Assembly (NCBI GenBank): GCA_014773175.1
Contig: VXCM01000213.1
Span: 62,001 to 126,000, forward strand
Length of the DNA stretch: 64,000 bases
Reading direction: 5' to 3'
DNA from: Lucifuga dentata
Lineage: Eukaryota > Chordata > Actinopteri > Ophidiiformes > Bythitidae
How positions within the stretch are numbered: position 1 is the first letter of the stretch; each line of letters begins with the position of its first letter. The notes beneath the pieces are model-generated. The model did no database searches. It was given only the letters and a program-made list of their open reading frames with translations, and had not been told where the DNA came from. Both the position numbers and the translations under genes were made by a program. Below, piece by piece: positions 1-10,417 of this stretch.

Positions 1-141
1 ATGATGATTCTTAAACTCACTTTAACTCACTTTACTCATTTACTCTGTAAATTCTTTAACAGTTTAATCTTCCTGATTTATTCCTTTGTTTGTCATTAAT
101 AATATGAATTGTAACTTTGTAATATTTTCTTGTTTGTACAG

Positions 142-195
142 AAAAATCATCCACATCCACATTCACATCCTCATTTCTTGAAATCACGCAAATAA
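142..195 (+). CDS. candidate last coding exon of an unidentified upstream gene
   Basis: A pyrimidine-rich stretch ending in TTTGTACAG is followed by 18 codons that alternate His and Pro (NHPHPHSHPH), then reach LKSRK and a TAA stop. An AATAAA-like hexamer overlaps the stop. This could be the 3' terminal exon of a gene lying left of the window, or chance. The short length and lack of upstream sequence prevent identification. Confidence 0.2.
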   Translation, partial: KNHPHPHSHPHFLKSRK

Positions 196-454
196 AGCGT
201 GACAATGGTGCCCATGACCATGCACCTGCCCCTTCAACATCATAGTTTTTTCAGTCAAGGATCACTGAAGCGGTTCTGGTGGCACATGGTGACGCAACAT
301 CTTACTAAGACTCTTTTTTTTGTTGGTTTTTCCCTTCATTTGTCAACATCTGTATGTGAGCAATGGTAAATTGTTTAGGTAATGCAACTTTTTTCGTCAT
401 GATTTCCATTTATGTCAATAAAGGCACATGTAATCTTCTGTATAATCATTCACA

Positions 455-1320
455 CATAAAAACATGAACTTAAAGACTTTTAAAAGACACAGTTTAGTTT
501 TTAATACATTTTGGGTGTGTAATACTTATGGATATCATCATACACATTCAACAGAAAAATACTCAAGATTAGTGCAAACCTTCTATATGTGAACTGTTCC
601 ATTATATCACATTATGCTGAATTCTCAGGAAAAAGGGAGTACAAGTTGACTTCCTGAAAAACTGGTTTAATGTAGTTAATACATAAGTCATTTAATATTT
701 CTACTGCCAAGTTTTAACGTTTCTTTCACATTAACATTGTCCTGCTCTCCACTACAGAGGACATGCTGTAAAAATAAGCTTGAAAAAAGTCTAAATTGTA
801 AGATGCCTTTCCTTCAAATATATAGAAAAGAAAAGGCTCTGCACACTTTGATCCAATGCATGTAAAAAGTTTTATTGCCAAGCTTGCGGTTGTAGACCTT
901 CTTCATAGATTCAACATTGATGTCTTGCTAGCTTTTTACTTGCATTGGATCAAGTGTGCAGAGCATTTTCTTTCCTATTGGTATTTTTGCTTTTTTTGCA
1001 GCTTGGCTTTTTGTCATGTGTGCAGTGATCTTTCTTTCTCCAAATATGTAGAAAATGAATATCCATTTATCATAATTATTAACACACATGAAAACTTACA
1101 GTGTAACACATAAACTCAAAGACTTTTTAAAGATACTTAGCTTAGCTTTTAAAACATTTTGCATGTGCAATATATCAGGATATCTTCACACACACAATGG
1201 AAAATACTGGATGTGAACTGGCTCCATTAAGCAAAACATTTAACAGCATTAGCAGGATAAAAGGGAGAACAAGTTGGGATTTGACTTTCTGAAAGAATTG
1301 AGGTGAATGCAATATGATCC
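455..1320. repeat. diverged direct duplication (about 455-700 and 1090-1320)
   Basis: The two stretches share the same order of landmarks: AAAGACTTTT followed by an A/T tract, a TTTTAAAACATTTTG-like block, GGATATC, a CACACA/AACAGAAAAATACT-like block, then AAAAGGGAG.ACAAGTTG and CTTTCTGAAA. They are offset by about 640 bp, with many substitutions and small indels. The foldback lies between the two copies. No gene is implied. Confidence 0.5.
821..979. repeat. foldback with about 48-bp inverted arms
   Basis: The left arm (about 821-869) and right arm (about 932-979) are near-perfect reverse complements. For example, the left arm reads CTCTGCACACTTTGATCCAA and the right arm ends TTGGATCAAGTGTGCAGAG. 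The loop is about 60 bases. Such a structure is typical of a small foldback or MITE-type element, or of a long RNA hairpin. No transposase is visible. Confidence 0.75.
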
Positions 1321-1799
1321 TTAAGAAAATAAGGGATTGCCTGTGCTGACAGATTATACATGTGGGACATGAGTGGATGTGCAAACTTCCTGTTTCTGAG
1401 GTCTGATTTGCCATTAGGTAAGTGTAGTGAGTGAGTATGAAGTCATGCAGTCACCTGCGACAAATCGTTTACAAAGAGTGGACTTTCTGATGACCACAGA
1501 ATGTACATGAAATTTTTTTTTAAATAGTTCTCTTTAATAAAACATTGATTTTAAAGTGTCTTAGTGCATACACAATTGTGAATATAAGAGTAATCAGGAA
1601 TAAATTATTACTAAAATAGCCACATCATACCATCATAATGCATATCTTGTGGGAAATACTTAAAAATATAAATAAAAAATATATTTAGTTTTGTCATTAT
1701 ATAGTCATTCAATACTTTTAAAAAGTAGTGTATTTAGCTTCAATTGGATTACGTTCTCAGAACATTCTTGTTTGACATTACATTAGCAAAATGAATATC

Positions 1800-2699
1800 T
1801 CAGTCTATTTGCTTCATTAAGCTGTTTCCTTTAAGACACATAGGTAGTCTTTCACATATTTTAATAATCACAGTCTGTCTCTTCAAGTTGTCCTTGCGTC
1901 TTGTCTTCTCCATGTCCATCTCTTCTGCATGCAGCGTCCCAAAAAGTCTGTCCCAGTGCGTGAAGTATGGTGCATAGTTCACCTTGAATTTGAGGTGATG
2001 GAGGTCGTGATGCGGAGCTCCACCATAGAGGCCAAAGGGCACCAGTCTATGTAGAGACCAGGGGAACTCATAACCTGAATGAGCCTCCACGGAGAGAAAA
2101 ATGTGAAGAGTAAAGAAGAGCATTTCTGTGAGGGCATGGCAGCCCAGAAGTGCAGGGGTGACCACTGAAAAGAAGCTGAGGCTCAGGGTCTCCCAGGCGC
2201 TGGAGTTCTCCGTGCTCAGGGAGAACGTGGCTTTGAAGCGGTGGTGCTCCTTGTGGAAGGTGTAATAGAGCCAGGGCACCTTGTGGTGTAAGAGATGCCA
2301 CACAAAATACTGCAGGTCGAAGAGGAGGAGACAAGCCAGGATGTCCCTCATCACAATACTGACCTCAGGAGCCAGTGCAGAAAAAACCGCAGGCTTCCAG
2401 TACCAGTGCAGAACAGAAATGGGAAAGATGAAGCAAACATGGTTGTAGAAAATGTTGTACAAGCAGCTCCAAGCCATTGTCCATGTCACCTTGCTCTCAG
2501 GCTGGATCTTGAACCTGCGTACCAGAGTCACTTTGGAAGAGAGTAAATCCAGACATATGTAAGGCAGGCAGCAGCTCAGGTAAACAGTCAGTGAGAACAA
2601 GACAGGAAAAAACAAAGAGGTGAGAAGGCTTTGCTGTGCTTGTATCCAGTCCCATAGGATCTGCAGGAGGAGCTCCTCTGTGCGCTCTGACGTCTCCAT
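1800..2699 (-). CDS. ch25h: cholesterol 25-hydroxylase
   Basis: A single uninterrupted 299-residue frame, as expected for the intronless CH25H gene. The protein belongs to the fatty acid hydroxylase/sterol desaturase superfamily of di-iron membrane enzymes in the ER. It makes 25-hydroxycholesterol, which suppresses SREBP processing and restricts membrane fusion by enveloped viruses. The three metal-binding histidine boxes are intact: HLLHH (residues 135-139), HKEHH (149-153) and HHDLHH (230-235). Hydrophobic segments lie near residues 27-50, 85-105, 117-133 and 172-205. An N-S-S sequon is at residue 165. The C-terminal tail is basic (KTRRKDNLKRQ). Length is close to mammalian CH25H (about 270) plus a longer tail. 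Fish often have several ch25h paralogues and which one this is cannot be told here. The upstream TATA, NF-kB and IRF motifs fit an interferon-inducible gene. Confidence 0.95.
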   Translation of the reverse strand: METSERTEELLLQILWDWIQAQQSLLTSLFFPVLFSLTVYLSCCLPYICLDLLSSKVTLVRRFKIQPESKVTWTMAWSCLYNIFYNHVCFIFPISVLHWYWKPAVFSALAPEVSIVMRDILACLLLFDLQYFVWHLLHHKVPWLYYTFHKEHHRFKATFSLSTENSSAWETLSLSFFSVVTPALLGCHALTEMLFFTLHIFLSVEAHSGYEFPWSLHRLVPFGLYGGAPHHDLHHLKFKVNYAPYFTHWDRLFGTLHAEEMDMEKTRRKDNLKRQTVIIKICERLPMCLKGNSLMKQID

Positions 2700-2790
2700 C
2701 CTCCAGGTGCCAGAGTTTCAGATGTCTAACTACGCTGAGACGCTCCTACTTGAATGATTTAATACTATGCAGTGACGCTGCACAAGATCC

Positions 2791-2798
2791 TTATAAGG
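2791..2798 (-). promoter_or_regulatory. ch25h: TATA box of ch25h
   Basis: TTATAAGG lies 92 bp upstream of the ch25h ATG on the minus strand. This puts transcription initiation near 2760-2768 and gives a short 5' leader. The motif is itself nearly palindromic (CCTTATAAGG). Confidence 0.6.
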
Positions 2799-2806
2799 GT
2801 TTTCCT

Positions 2807-2816
2807 GGGGATTTCC
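2807..2816 (-). promoter_or_regulatory. ch25h: NF-kB consensus site upstream of ch25h
   Basis: GGGGATTTCC (plus strand) is an exact match to the GGGRNWYYCC consensus. It lies only 8 bp upstream of the TATA box relative to the minus-strand gene. Binding is inferred from the match and position only. Confidence 0.55.
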
Positions 2817-2886
2817 ACATGGGAGGTGGCCACAAACAATTAACCTACCTTTGATCACATCACTTTCCTGTGATGTAAACTATGGA

Positions 2887-2902
2887 GAAAGTGAAAAGGA
2901 AA
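2887..2902 (-). promoter_or_regulatory. ch25h: IRF/ISRE-like triple GAAA array upstream of ch25h
   Basis: The plus strand reads GAAA-GT-GAAA-AG-GAAA, an exact GAAANNGAAANNGAAA array as bound by interferon regulatory factors. It lies about 190 bp upstream of the ch25h ATG. A further purine-rich stretch (AAGCGAAGAGAAAGG) follows it. CH25H is a known interferon-stimulated gene, so the site is functionally plausible. Confidence 0.55.
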
Positions 2903-3324
2903 AGCGAAGAGAAAGGGAAGTACAAATGAATTGAAACTCTTATAATACAAACTTCAATTTCTGGATTTAAATTAGAGTTTGGTTGCAGGTCTAAAATCCC
3001 AAAGCTGATCCAATAATATTTGTCAGTGAATGAAATTGGGGGATCTTTACCCAATATTTAAGCCTCTTGTTTAGTTTGATAAAAAAAAAAAAAAAAAAAA
3101 AACACTGATTATGTGGCAAAAGACTCTTGTCTGTATAAACCAGGTCTAGACTTCATTATTTTAAAAATCTATTTATTTCTGTTATATTTAATATAATCTT
3201 AAGTTATACTTACCGTTATACGCTTGTATGCTTTGCTTCTCCACAAATTATATATTAATCATCATGTATTATTGCTTAAATACTTGATAATATATTAATA
3301 TCCAGATAGATATTATCCTTAAAT

Positions 3325-3327
3325 GTT

Positions 3328-3370
<43 letters not shown>
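3325..3370. repeat. (TTTC)n microsatellite
   Basis: About eleven uninterrupted TTTC units. Confidence 0.95.
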
Positions 3371-3371
<1 letters not shown>

Positions 3372-4049
3372 ATAACAATTATCTTTGCAATTTGTGTCTG
3401 ATATGAAACTTTCAAGTAATTTGTTTATTAGTTTCTCTCTTTAGTCAAAAATTATTTAAAATTTAGACTTAAAATAAGTTCAAATGTAAATAAATAAATA
3501 CTTATGGAAATACAAACAAATAAATAAAATATAATAAATAAAAAAGACAAAAAATAAACAAAAATTGTAAATGTGCCTTTGATGATTAGTTTTAGATTAG
3601 ATTAAATGTGTCGTTTTGGCTCTTGCATCATGAGTTTTATGCTTTTGCGTCTCCTGTCCTGCTTTGTGTTTGCTTTGTGTTTGCTCTAGTTTTCCTCAAA
3701 GCAGAATGCGCCACCTTGTGGATTATAAAGGAAACACCTTTGAAACATTGAATATTGGGCCATACAGATACACATGACCTGACAAGAGAAATGTTGTCAG
3801 GTTTGGCTAAACTTCCTGCATTCCCTATCATGTGAACTAAACGAACATACAGAAATATTCTTCAGGCTGTTTTAAGCTATATTGTAAACAGTGAATGATG
3901 TTGAGTATTTCCATTTTGTGCTATTTTCCACTACAATTTCCTGATGAACTAGTTAGTTTGTGGATTAGAACTTTGAACTCAGCATAAAATAAATCCATGC
4001 ATTGTTGCTGTTATCAGCTAAGAACTGCTGGTTTTAACTTGATCAGTCC

Positions 4050-4540
4050 CAATTGGATTTAACCGTATTTTAGCTTTCCTGATATTTTCAAAATCTCTTA
4101 AACTTTCAAAATCAAATTTTCAAGCGATACACCAATTTTAAAAATCGATGTTTCGCCCGCTAATAGTTACGCAGCCTTATGAAGTCACGGTTATTTAAAT
4201 TTTTCGATAAACGCAGGTCCTCTTTTGGGACTATATTATCCGGTGGAGACATACATTCACTCCTCGCGCTTTTTATTGCGCTTAAACGCTAAAATTGCGT
4301 AACTTCTAAAAAAAAAAAAAAAAAAAACGCTGAATACATGTGTTGTTCACAATATCTGTCCAGAATGTTTCAAGTATCAACAAGTTGATTGTGTTCCATA
4401 ATGAACTGAAACCAATGGCAGTCTGGAAGGTAGGAAAAACAATATAATTCATCGTATGCTTTGGGAAATGATTGTCAGTAACGTTACATGTAAATTGAAT
4501 ATATTAGGCTCAAACATGCAAAATGGATATGGTCCTTTAA
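4050..4540 (-). mobile_element. truncated TTAA-bounded inverted-repeat element (copy A)
   Basis: The sequence matches, in reverse orientation, the internal part of the copy at 17872-18553. Shared landmarks are the CTTTCCTGATATTTT block, the CGGTGGAGACATACATTCACT block and the CAATGGCAGTCTGGAAGGTAG block. It ends in the family terminus ATATGGTCCTTTAA. The opposite terminus is missing, so this copy is truncated. It is non-coding. Confidence 0.8.
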
Positions 4541-4954
4541 CTAAACTGAAAGTATGAAAATCCTGTTAACTGGCGATATTGTAAATTTCCAAGTTTGGTG
4601 TCAAAGATTTTTGTTGAAAAGACTTGCATCTCTAATTTTGGGAATTTATTTTTATTTTTATTCCACATTTTAAAACGTTCCAAAATTGGAGATATGAGGT
4701 TGTTCATACTATTAGAACACTATTTAAAAGAAAAAAAAAAAAAAAAAAAAAAGAGATGGAAAATTTGAAATAGTGCCCCACAGCGCCTCTGGTGGTAGTT
4801 TTGGGTGTAACAGGGGAACTGGGCGGTGTGTGTGTGTATGGGTGGAGCGTGCAGTCAGGAAACGCGTAAAGAGAAATGTTTCGCTCATCTTACATCACAG
4901 TCGCACACAAGGTTTGGTGGATTTCTTACAAAGGAGAAGAGACATTTTATCAAC

Positions 4955-7222
4955 ATGAACTGTCCAGAAAAACATGCAAAGGTAAGTCTGCCAACTTTTC
5001 ACAAGAGATCTTTCTAAATTTACCTCACTAGATTTCCAGATCAAAAAAATGTGTCCAACTTTCCGGCGGTGCTCTCCAGATTATGCAATACTGTTGCGTT
5101 CCATAAAATATTCAGTTTTCAGATGTGTGTTTTTGTGACAATCTAGGCTTCAGTAAACATTTGAAAGCATGAAAGCAGCTTTTGTTAGATGAGCCCAGTC
5201 TGAAATGTGACTCATGGTTTTGGAATAATGTTTCTCTGCCACCACATTTCCGTCATGAATGGCTCTATTTTGTTGCTAAGACAACTAAGGAGGGAACCTT
5301 TGGCAGAAGAGTCAGCATCACTTATACACACTCTTCTGACATTTTGGGAGTTTTTGCAGACACCCTGGTTTCAGTGGGTATAAAAGAAAGTCATCTGCAA
5401 CTAATGATTCATTTCTTTTTTGATTAATATGTGAGTATTGTTTTGATTATTTATTTAGGCTATAAAATGTCAAAATATGTAGATAAATGCCCCTCAAAAG
5501 TTCCCAGAGTGATGCCTTCACATTTAAAAAAAAATTTAATTTAAAACTTCTAATAGAACCAGTAAATGTTTAACCTTTTCACTTGATAAACAACATTATT
5601 AATTTTCTGTCAATAAACTAATTGGTTAATTGATTAATTGCTTCTGGACTTAAGGATTCTTTAATTTGTTTATGCTGACTAGTTTATGTACTCAGTTCAT
5701 GATCGCTTGATTTAATTCTTAAAGTTGGCAATTTGAGAGTGATTATTATTTTTCTTTCCAAATTCAGTTCAATTTGATTTTGGAAACTAATTTGGTTCAA
5801 TAACAATTAGCTAAGACAGTTTTTTTTTTACCCCATAAAATGAACATATCACCCTGCCCTAATTCCTCTACGAGGTAAATCATAAACAACATAATTGTGT
5901 TATGTTTTAAACATTCAGCATTAAACATTCAGCATTAAAAGGTCATTGTAAGTTTTTATTAAGTCACTTAACATTCACAAAAAAAAAAACAAAAAAGAAA
6001 CTGCTTTTCCACATTGTCAAAATAGAAGACTCTGTAAACAGAAATTTAAAGATTGAATATCTACTATACTAAATAAAAATGAAGTAAAAATGTCTTTATT
6101 GATGAAACCTGAACTCCTCAGCTGTAATAATAATCTTGACAGCAGCAGAAGCAGTAGTCACGGAAACATTATCAGCCTTTCAATCCTGGCCGAGGAGCGA
6201 GTACTTTCAATTCAGCTCAATTATTTACAATTCAAAATATTTCATATTGATTAGTGCTAAAGCAGGATTGATGTGCTGAATCAGCAGAATTTAGAATCAG
6301 TGCACCAATGCATTTATTTTTACAAATCTAGCTCATATATTTCCAGATGATTTTCTAGATGAGAGCACAGGCCTGTCCTGGTCTGTGTTTGTTTGGTTGG
6401 ACTGAGGCATGTAAATGCTGGACAACTTCCAGCTGAGTAGCTCATGGGAAATGTTCCTCCCTCTGTGGCCTCACATGTTCTGCCATTACTGCTGCTCAGC
6501 GTCTGAGAGGGAGCAACAGCTGGATCTCAAAGCCATTTGTGTTTCTTATTTTGCAAAGGAAGTCTCATTCAAAGCACTTTCATATTTAACATACTGTAAT
6601 AAGTTGAAGCACATGTTAAGTGCCTCCAGTTATCTTTTTAAATTGTTCTGACAGCTTGGAACTCTTTCAAGAATATGTTGCATAATTTCCTCGTCTGTAT
6701 TATATTACATGACTCTGCAGTGGTGTTCAGGAAAGACGATAATAATGTCAGGTCAGCGTTGTCAACTCAAGCTGAGTAGTAGTAAGTAATTTCATAACTT
6801 TCTTTGGAGATTTGCCAAGAAGGGCGCTATTTTTCATTTATTTTGAATAAGATGTTAACAGGATGTAAGTGTTATCCGGCACACCTCGGCAGGGTTATCA
6901 GAGAAGGGAGAAGTTTTTCTAAAGGGCTCAGTCTTCCTCCCATGCTGCAAAGTCTGATACTGCAAGTGCGTCAGTCAGCCATTACCTCTATATTTAGAGA
7001 TGCAGTCTACTTCCCCATGATGGGTGGAGCACTTTGCAGAAATAACTGAATTTTCATGCTTTTACAATACACTAACTCACCTTTTTTTTTTGTCTTTATT
7101 ACTGACACAATGATAACATTCATGAATGCTTAGACAATTTCTCCTCACTGCTGCTTTTTATGTTACAGGACTTGATCTGCAGCTCACTGGATTTCTGCAA
7201 GGTGCTTGAAGCTTTATGGTAG
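4955..7222 (+). other. itprip: itprip 5' exon, leader intron and upstream ORF
   Basis: A 5' exon ends at 4981 with a strong donor (AAAG/GTAAGT). The next exon starts at 7169 after TTATGTTACAG. Joining them gives a 26-codon upstream ORF starting at ATG 4955 (MNCPEKHAK from the first exon, then DLICSSLDFCKVLEALW) and stopping at TAG 7220-7222, 14 bp before the itprip start codon. The splice sites look good, but the 5' end of the first exon is unknown and transcript evidence would be needed. Confidence 0.5.
4982..7168 (+). other. itprip: itprip leader intron
   Basis: About 2.2 kb of AT-rich sequence between the predicted donor and acceptor. I see no coding exon or recognisable transposon in it, only short homopolymers. 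Confidence 0.5.
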
Positions 7223-7236
7223 AAACGTAGGCGAGG

Positions 7237-8844
7237 ATGCAGGGAGCCATCGCCAGGGTGTGTATGGTGGTGGCTGCGGCCATATTAAACCATCCTTTGC
7301 TCTTTCCTCAAGAGAACTCCACGGTGCAGGATGATGAGCTGATGGCTCGCATGCAGGAGCACGAGGAGAGACTGGAAATGGAGAAGGCCAGGCTGGAGAA
7401 AGAGCTTTTGCAGCTGGACGCCAAGCAAGAAGAGGCCAGCTCAGATGATGGTTATGATTGGTATGTGTGGAGCACTGTGTCTCTGGTGGTATTCCTTGCC
7501 ATCGAAATGTGCAGGGTCAATCTTGCTGACACAGAAATCCAGACAGCTGAGGATGAAGACATTTTTTCAGAGAGTGGATCCATCAACCCCAGAACAATGG
7601 TGCTAGATAAAGATATCCTGTGCAGCTTCTGTGACAGATGCACCTACGCTTCAGCTCATGAAAACTGGAGGGTGAGAGAGTTTGTGGAAGGTTTTGCTGA
7701 TGACCTGCTGGAATCGCTCCGGAGTGTGTGTGACAGGGAGCTAGACATGGAAGTCTGGGATTTTGTCGGAGTTGGAAGCATGTTTGAGTCGTGGAAGGTG
7801 TGCAAGCCTCTACTGTGTGACCTTATCGTGCCTTTATCACCCCCGGAGCCACACTCCTTCCAGTTTGACCTGTGGTGCAGTCCCTCCAGTGATGTGCCGC
7901 CAGACTTGAAGGGCTGTGGCGTGATCAAGGTGACCAGATTTGCAGAAAATGAGGGGGCCTGTCTCTGCGGCTCTGTTAACCTAGGAGATGACATGCTTTG
8001 TCTGGTGCATAGTCGGAATGATGGCCTCAAAGTGGACTGCAGCCCTAATGAACTGTTGTGCTCCAAAAACACACCTTACTTGGCCAAAGATCAAGTCATG
8101 AAGTGGTTTCAGATCGCTGTAACCAAAGCATGGGGGCGCATCTCACACAAATATGAGTTTGAAGTCACTTTTCGCAACTTGGATGCTGCTGGTGCCTTGA
8201 AGATCAGATTCCGCTCAGGGAAAGTCATTGTGATGAACATTATCCCGGTCATCCAGCTGGAGGATACAGATGCTTATTTTGTCTCACACTTTCCTTCAGA
8301 TTGCGACGGTTCTCCAGAGCCGTATTGGCCTCTCTCTTTCGCCGTCTATGAGAGGAACTTGCTAAAACATTTTGCTAAATGCCTACCAGAACATTCCTGT
8401 CATTTACTCTGCCTTCAGATTGTTACTTTCCTACACAGAAAACAGACAGGACTGACAGGAAAAAGTGCTCTGACTAACTACCACTTGAAGACTGCTGTGT
8501 TGCACCTGCTTTTAAATAAAAACCCTTATACATGGGGCATTGAGAGTTTGGAGCACAGACTTCGGGACGTGTTTGGCTTCTTGCAGAGGAGCCTGCAGGA
8601 GAAGAGACTCCATCACGTTCTGATTGGGAATAGTAAATTGCCAAAAGAGGTCCAGTTTCCTGAGATGTTTCATAGGACAGAGCCCGTCAATCTGTTCCGC
8701 TCTCTGGTGTTGCAGAGGGAACTTTACGCAGGAACAGTCAGACATTTTCAGGAGATGTTGAAGAATGCACCTGTGCTTTTACAGGAGTTTCTGCCTTTCT
8801 TGTCAAATGGAGATACCCACTGGAGACGAGATGACAGTTTGTGA
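7237..8844 (+). CDS. itprip: inositol 1,4,5-trisphosphate receptor-interacting protein
   Basis: A 535-residue frame in one coding exon, close to the mammalian protein (about 547). ITPRIP (also called DANGER) is a membrane-associated protein that binds IP3 receptors and makes calcium release more sensitive to calcium inhibition. In order: a hydrophobic N-terminus (residues 1-24) resembling a signal peptide, followed by an N-S-T sequon at 27; a charged coiled coil (about 33-68, rich in E, K and L heptads); a membrane segment (about 76-92, YVWSTVSLVVFLAIEMC); and a large C-terminal Mab-21-like nucleotidyltransferase-fold domain (about 140-500). The start follows a leader with an upstream ORF, which may lower translation. 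No internal stop or frameshift is seen. Neighbouring itprip and gsto genes occur together in other vertebrates. Confidence 0.93.
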   Translation: MQGAIARVCMVVAAAILNHPLLFPQENSTVQDDELMARMQEHEERLEMEKARLEKELLQLDAKQEEASSDDGYDWYVWSTVSLVVFLAIEMCRVNLADTEIQTAEDEDIFSESGSINPRTMVLDKDILCSFCDRCTYASAHENWRVREFVEGFADDLLESLRSVCDRELDMEVWDFVGVGSMFESWKVCKPLLCDLIVPLSPPEPHSFQFDLWCSPSSDVPPDLKGCGVIKVTRFAENEGACLCGSVNLGDDMLCLVHSRNDGLKVDCSPNELLCSKNTPYLAKDQVMKWFQIAVTKAWGRISHKYEFEVTFRNLDAAGALKIRFRSGKVIVMNIIPVIQLEDTDAYFVSHFPSDCDGSPEPYWPLSFAVYERNLLKHFAKCLPEHSCHLLCLQIVTFLHRKQTGLTGKSALTNYHLKTAVLHLLLNKNPYTWGIESLEHRLRDVFGFLQRSLQEKRLHHVLIGNSKLPKEVQFPEMFHRTEPVNLFRSLVLQRELYAGTVRHFQEMLKNAPVLLQEFLPFLSNGDTHWRRDDSL

Positions 8845-10142
8845 GAACATTTACCACGTCTCATTGCTTCTTTGTTGTAGTAAAAGGACTTTGAATGTGT
8901 CGTTCAATTATAGAAATACTGTAAATTGTGTCTCAATTCATGGGTGGTATGGGGAGACGTCATACTCGGCCAGTGAGGCTTGTTCCATATCACAGGTTCC
9001 TGCAAATGCAGCTCAGAAATGGAGCCTGTTCTGGCTGAATTTGAAAGACTCAGCCTCATTTGCTGTATCCCACAATGCATTGTGTTTTGCTCATGCTCAT
9101 TAAGGAAGCATTCAGGTGATCTTTGTCAAGGTGTAGTTTGGAAATATCACACAATCACATCATTTTTGTAAAGTATTTTGTGTTCAGATGGTCATCAATC
9201 ACTTGACCCCAGTGAAAAGGCCAGTTGGGATATATTGTGATCTGCACCATTCACCTGGTGCCAAGTTTCCTATGGGTTTATTGTCTGTTTTAGGGGAACA
9301 TTCGGCTGATAAGCTTTGAAATATTTTGTGTTATGACTTAAGGAGGACTATTCTCTTGGTCTCTGGGCTAGACTGTCATTTCTGGAAGACCCTCATATAC
9401 AGCTAAACCTTAAAGGTCACTTGAGGACTCACCAGGCCTTTTCTGGCCCTGAATTGGGACACAGCTTGTCTTATTTATGAAAGGCCTTCCATAGCTGACA
9501 TTGTAGTGTCTCACAGCAGAAAAAGCACAGGTGTATGTAATAACATTAACACAATATGCAGTCCATTTAGATGCACAGGTGCCAGGGCAAGTGTATAATG
9601 TATTCTGACAAATCTAAATTTCATTCTGTTTTATACTGGGCTGAAGCTTACCTTCATGTTTCTTTTGGAAGCATAATTTGGAGAAGAAATATTTTGTAGA
9701 CATGCAGCAAAAAGGAGTTTTAAAAATTTTAGAAATTTGGCATCTTCATCCACCTGAGAAGTAATCACACATTAGCAGGTGACAAATTTTTCCTTTGAGG
9801 AAACTGTATATATATTAACAAATACCTCTCATATTGTGCCTGTCTTAACAGGAATAATTTACAAAACAGTATAGAAAACCTTGTTTTCATCCATACTGTT
9901 GCTAATGCCGATGGCAGCTATGAAGTCTTTTTATGTAAAACTCTAAATACTCATTTTACATTTCCTATTAGAAAGCAAAACTTCATTTTGACATGTGACA
10001 GTGTTGATGTCACTCTTTGGTAGACCTCCACATTTTGCACTGGACCCACCCTGTGCTGCTCAGGGGAAAGTCCAGTGCTGTTTGTGTATTGTAACAAGCA
10101 TCAAATACAGATTTAGGTCTTTGAGTCATTTCATCTATCACT
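8845..10142. other. itprip 3' UTR and intergenic DNA
   Basis: No coding frame is supported. The first several hundred bases are likely the itprip 3' untranslated region, since vertebrate ITPRIP has a long one. No clear AATAAA was recognised. The region separates itprip from the convergent gsto1 gene. Confidence 0.5.
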
Positions 10143-10148
10143 TTTATT
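10143..10148 (-). terminator. gsto1: polyadenylation signal of gsto1
   Basis: TTTATT on the plus strand is AATAAA on the gene's strand, about 270 bp beyond the gsto1 stop codon. It is the first good signal downstream. Confidence 0.5.
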
Positions 10149-10417
10149 GCAAAAAACGTTTTGGACAAAATACAATATTAACCTCTAGTCAGAAGTCACA
10201 TTATCTTAATCCTACTGTGGTGATTTCATCTTTTCCACCAATGACAAAATAACTGCATAAAACATTTTTCCCTCTTTAGGGCATCATTGACATTAATTCA
10301 TTTTGTCTTTAGCAAAAGATATATCAAATTCTTTAAAAAATAGAATTACTACTGCAATAAACACAAATATGAAAGAAAAAGGGACATTACAGATGAAAGT
10401 TTTTGGGTCATTTCTCT

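Larger units (their letters stand above)
196..1799. other. AT-rich intergenic DNA downstream of ch25h
   Basis: No coding exon is supported here. The open frames present are short, unspliced and of non-coding composition. The stretch contains the foldback at 821-979 and a diverged direct duplication. The right part (about 1500-1799) is probably the 3' untranslated region of ch25h, which is read leftwards. Confidence 0.6.
2903..4954. other. intergenic DNA between ch25h and itprip
   Basis: No coding exon is supported. The stretch contains poly-A tracts, a TTTC microsatellite, a truncated TTAA-bounded element at 4050-4540 and, at its right end, the probable itprip promoter and start of its 5' exon (about 4800-4954, with a GTGTGTG run and GC-richer sequence). 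No TATA box is evident there. Confidence 0.6.

Noticed and set aside
856..1113. 85-residue plus-strand frame
   Set aside because: It lies across the foldback and AT-rich DNA, with Phe/Cys-rich non-coding composition.
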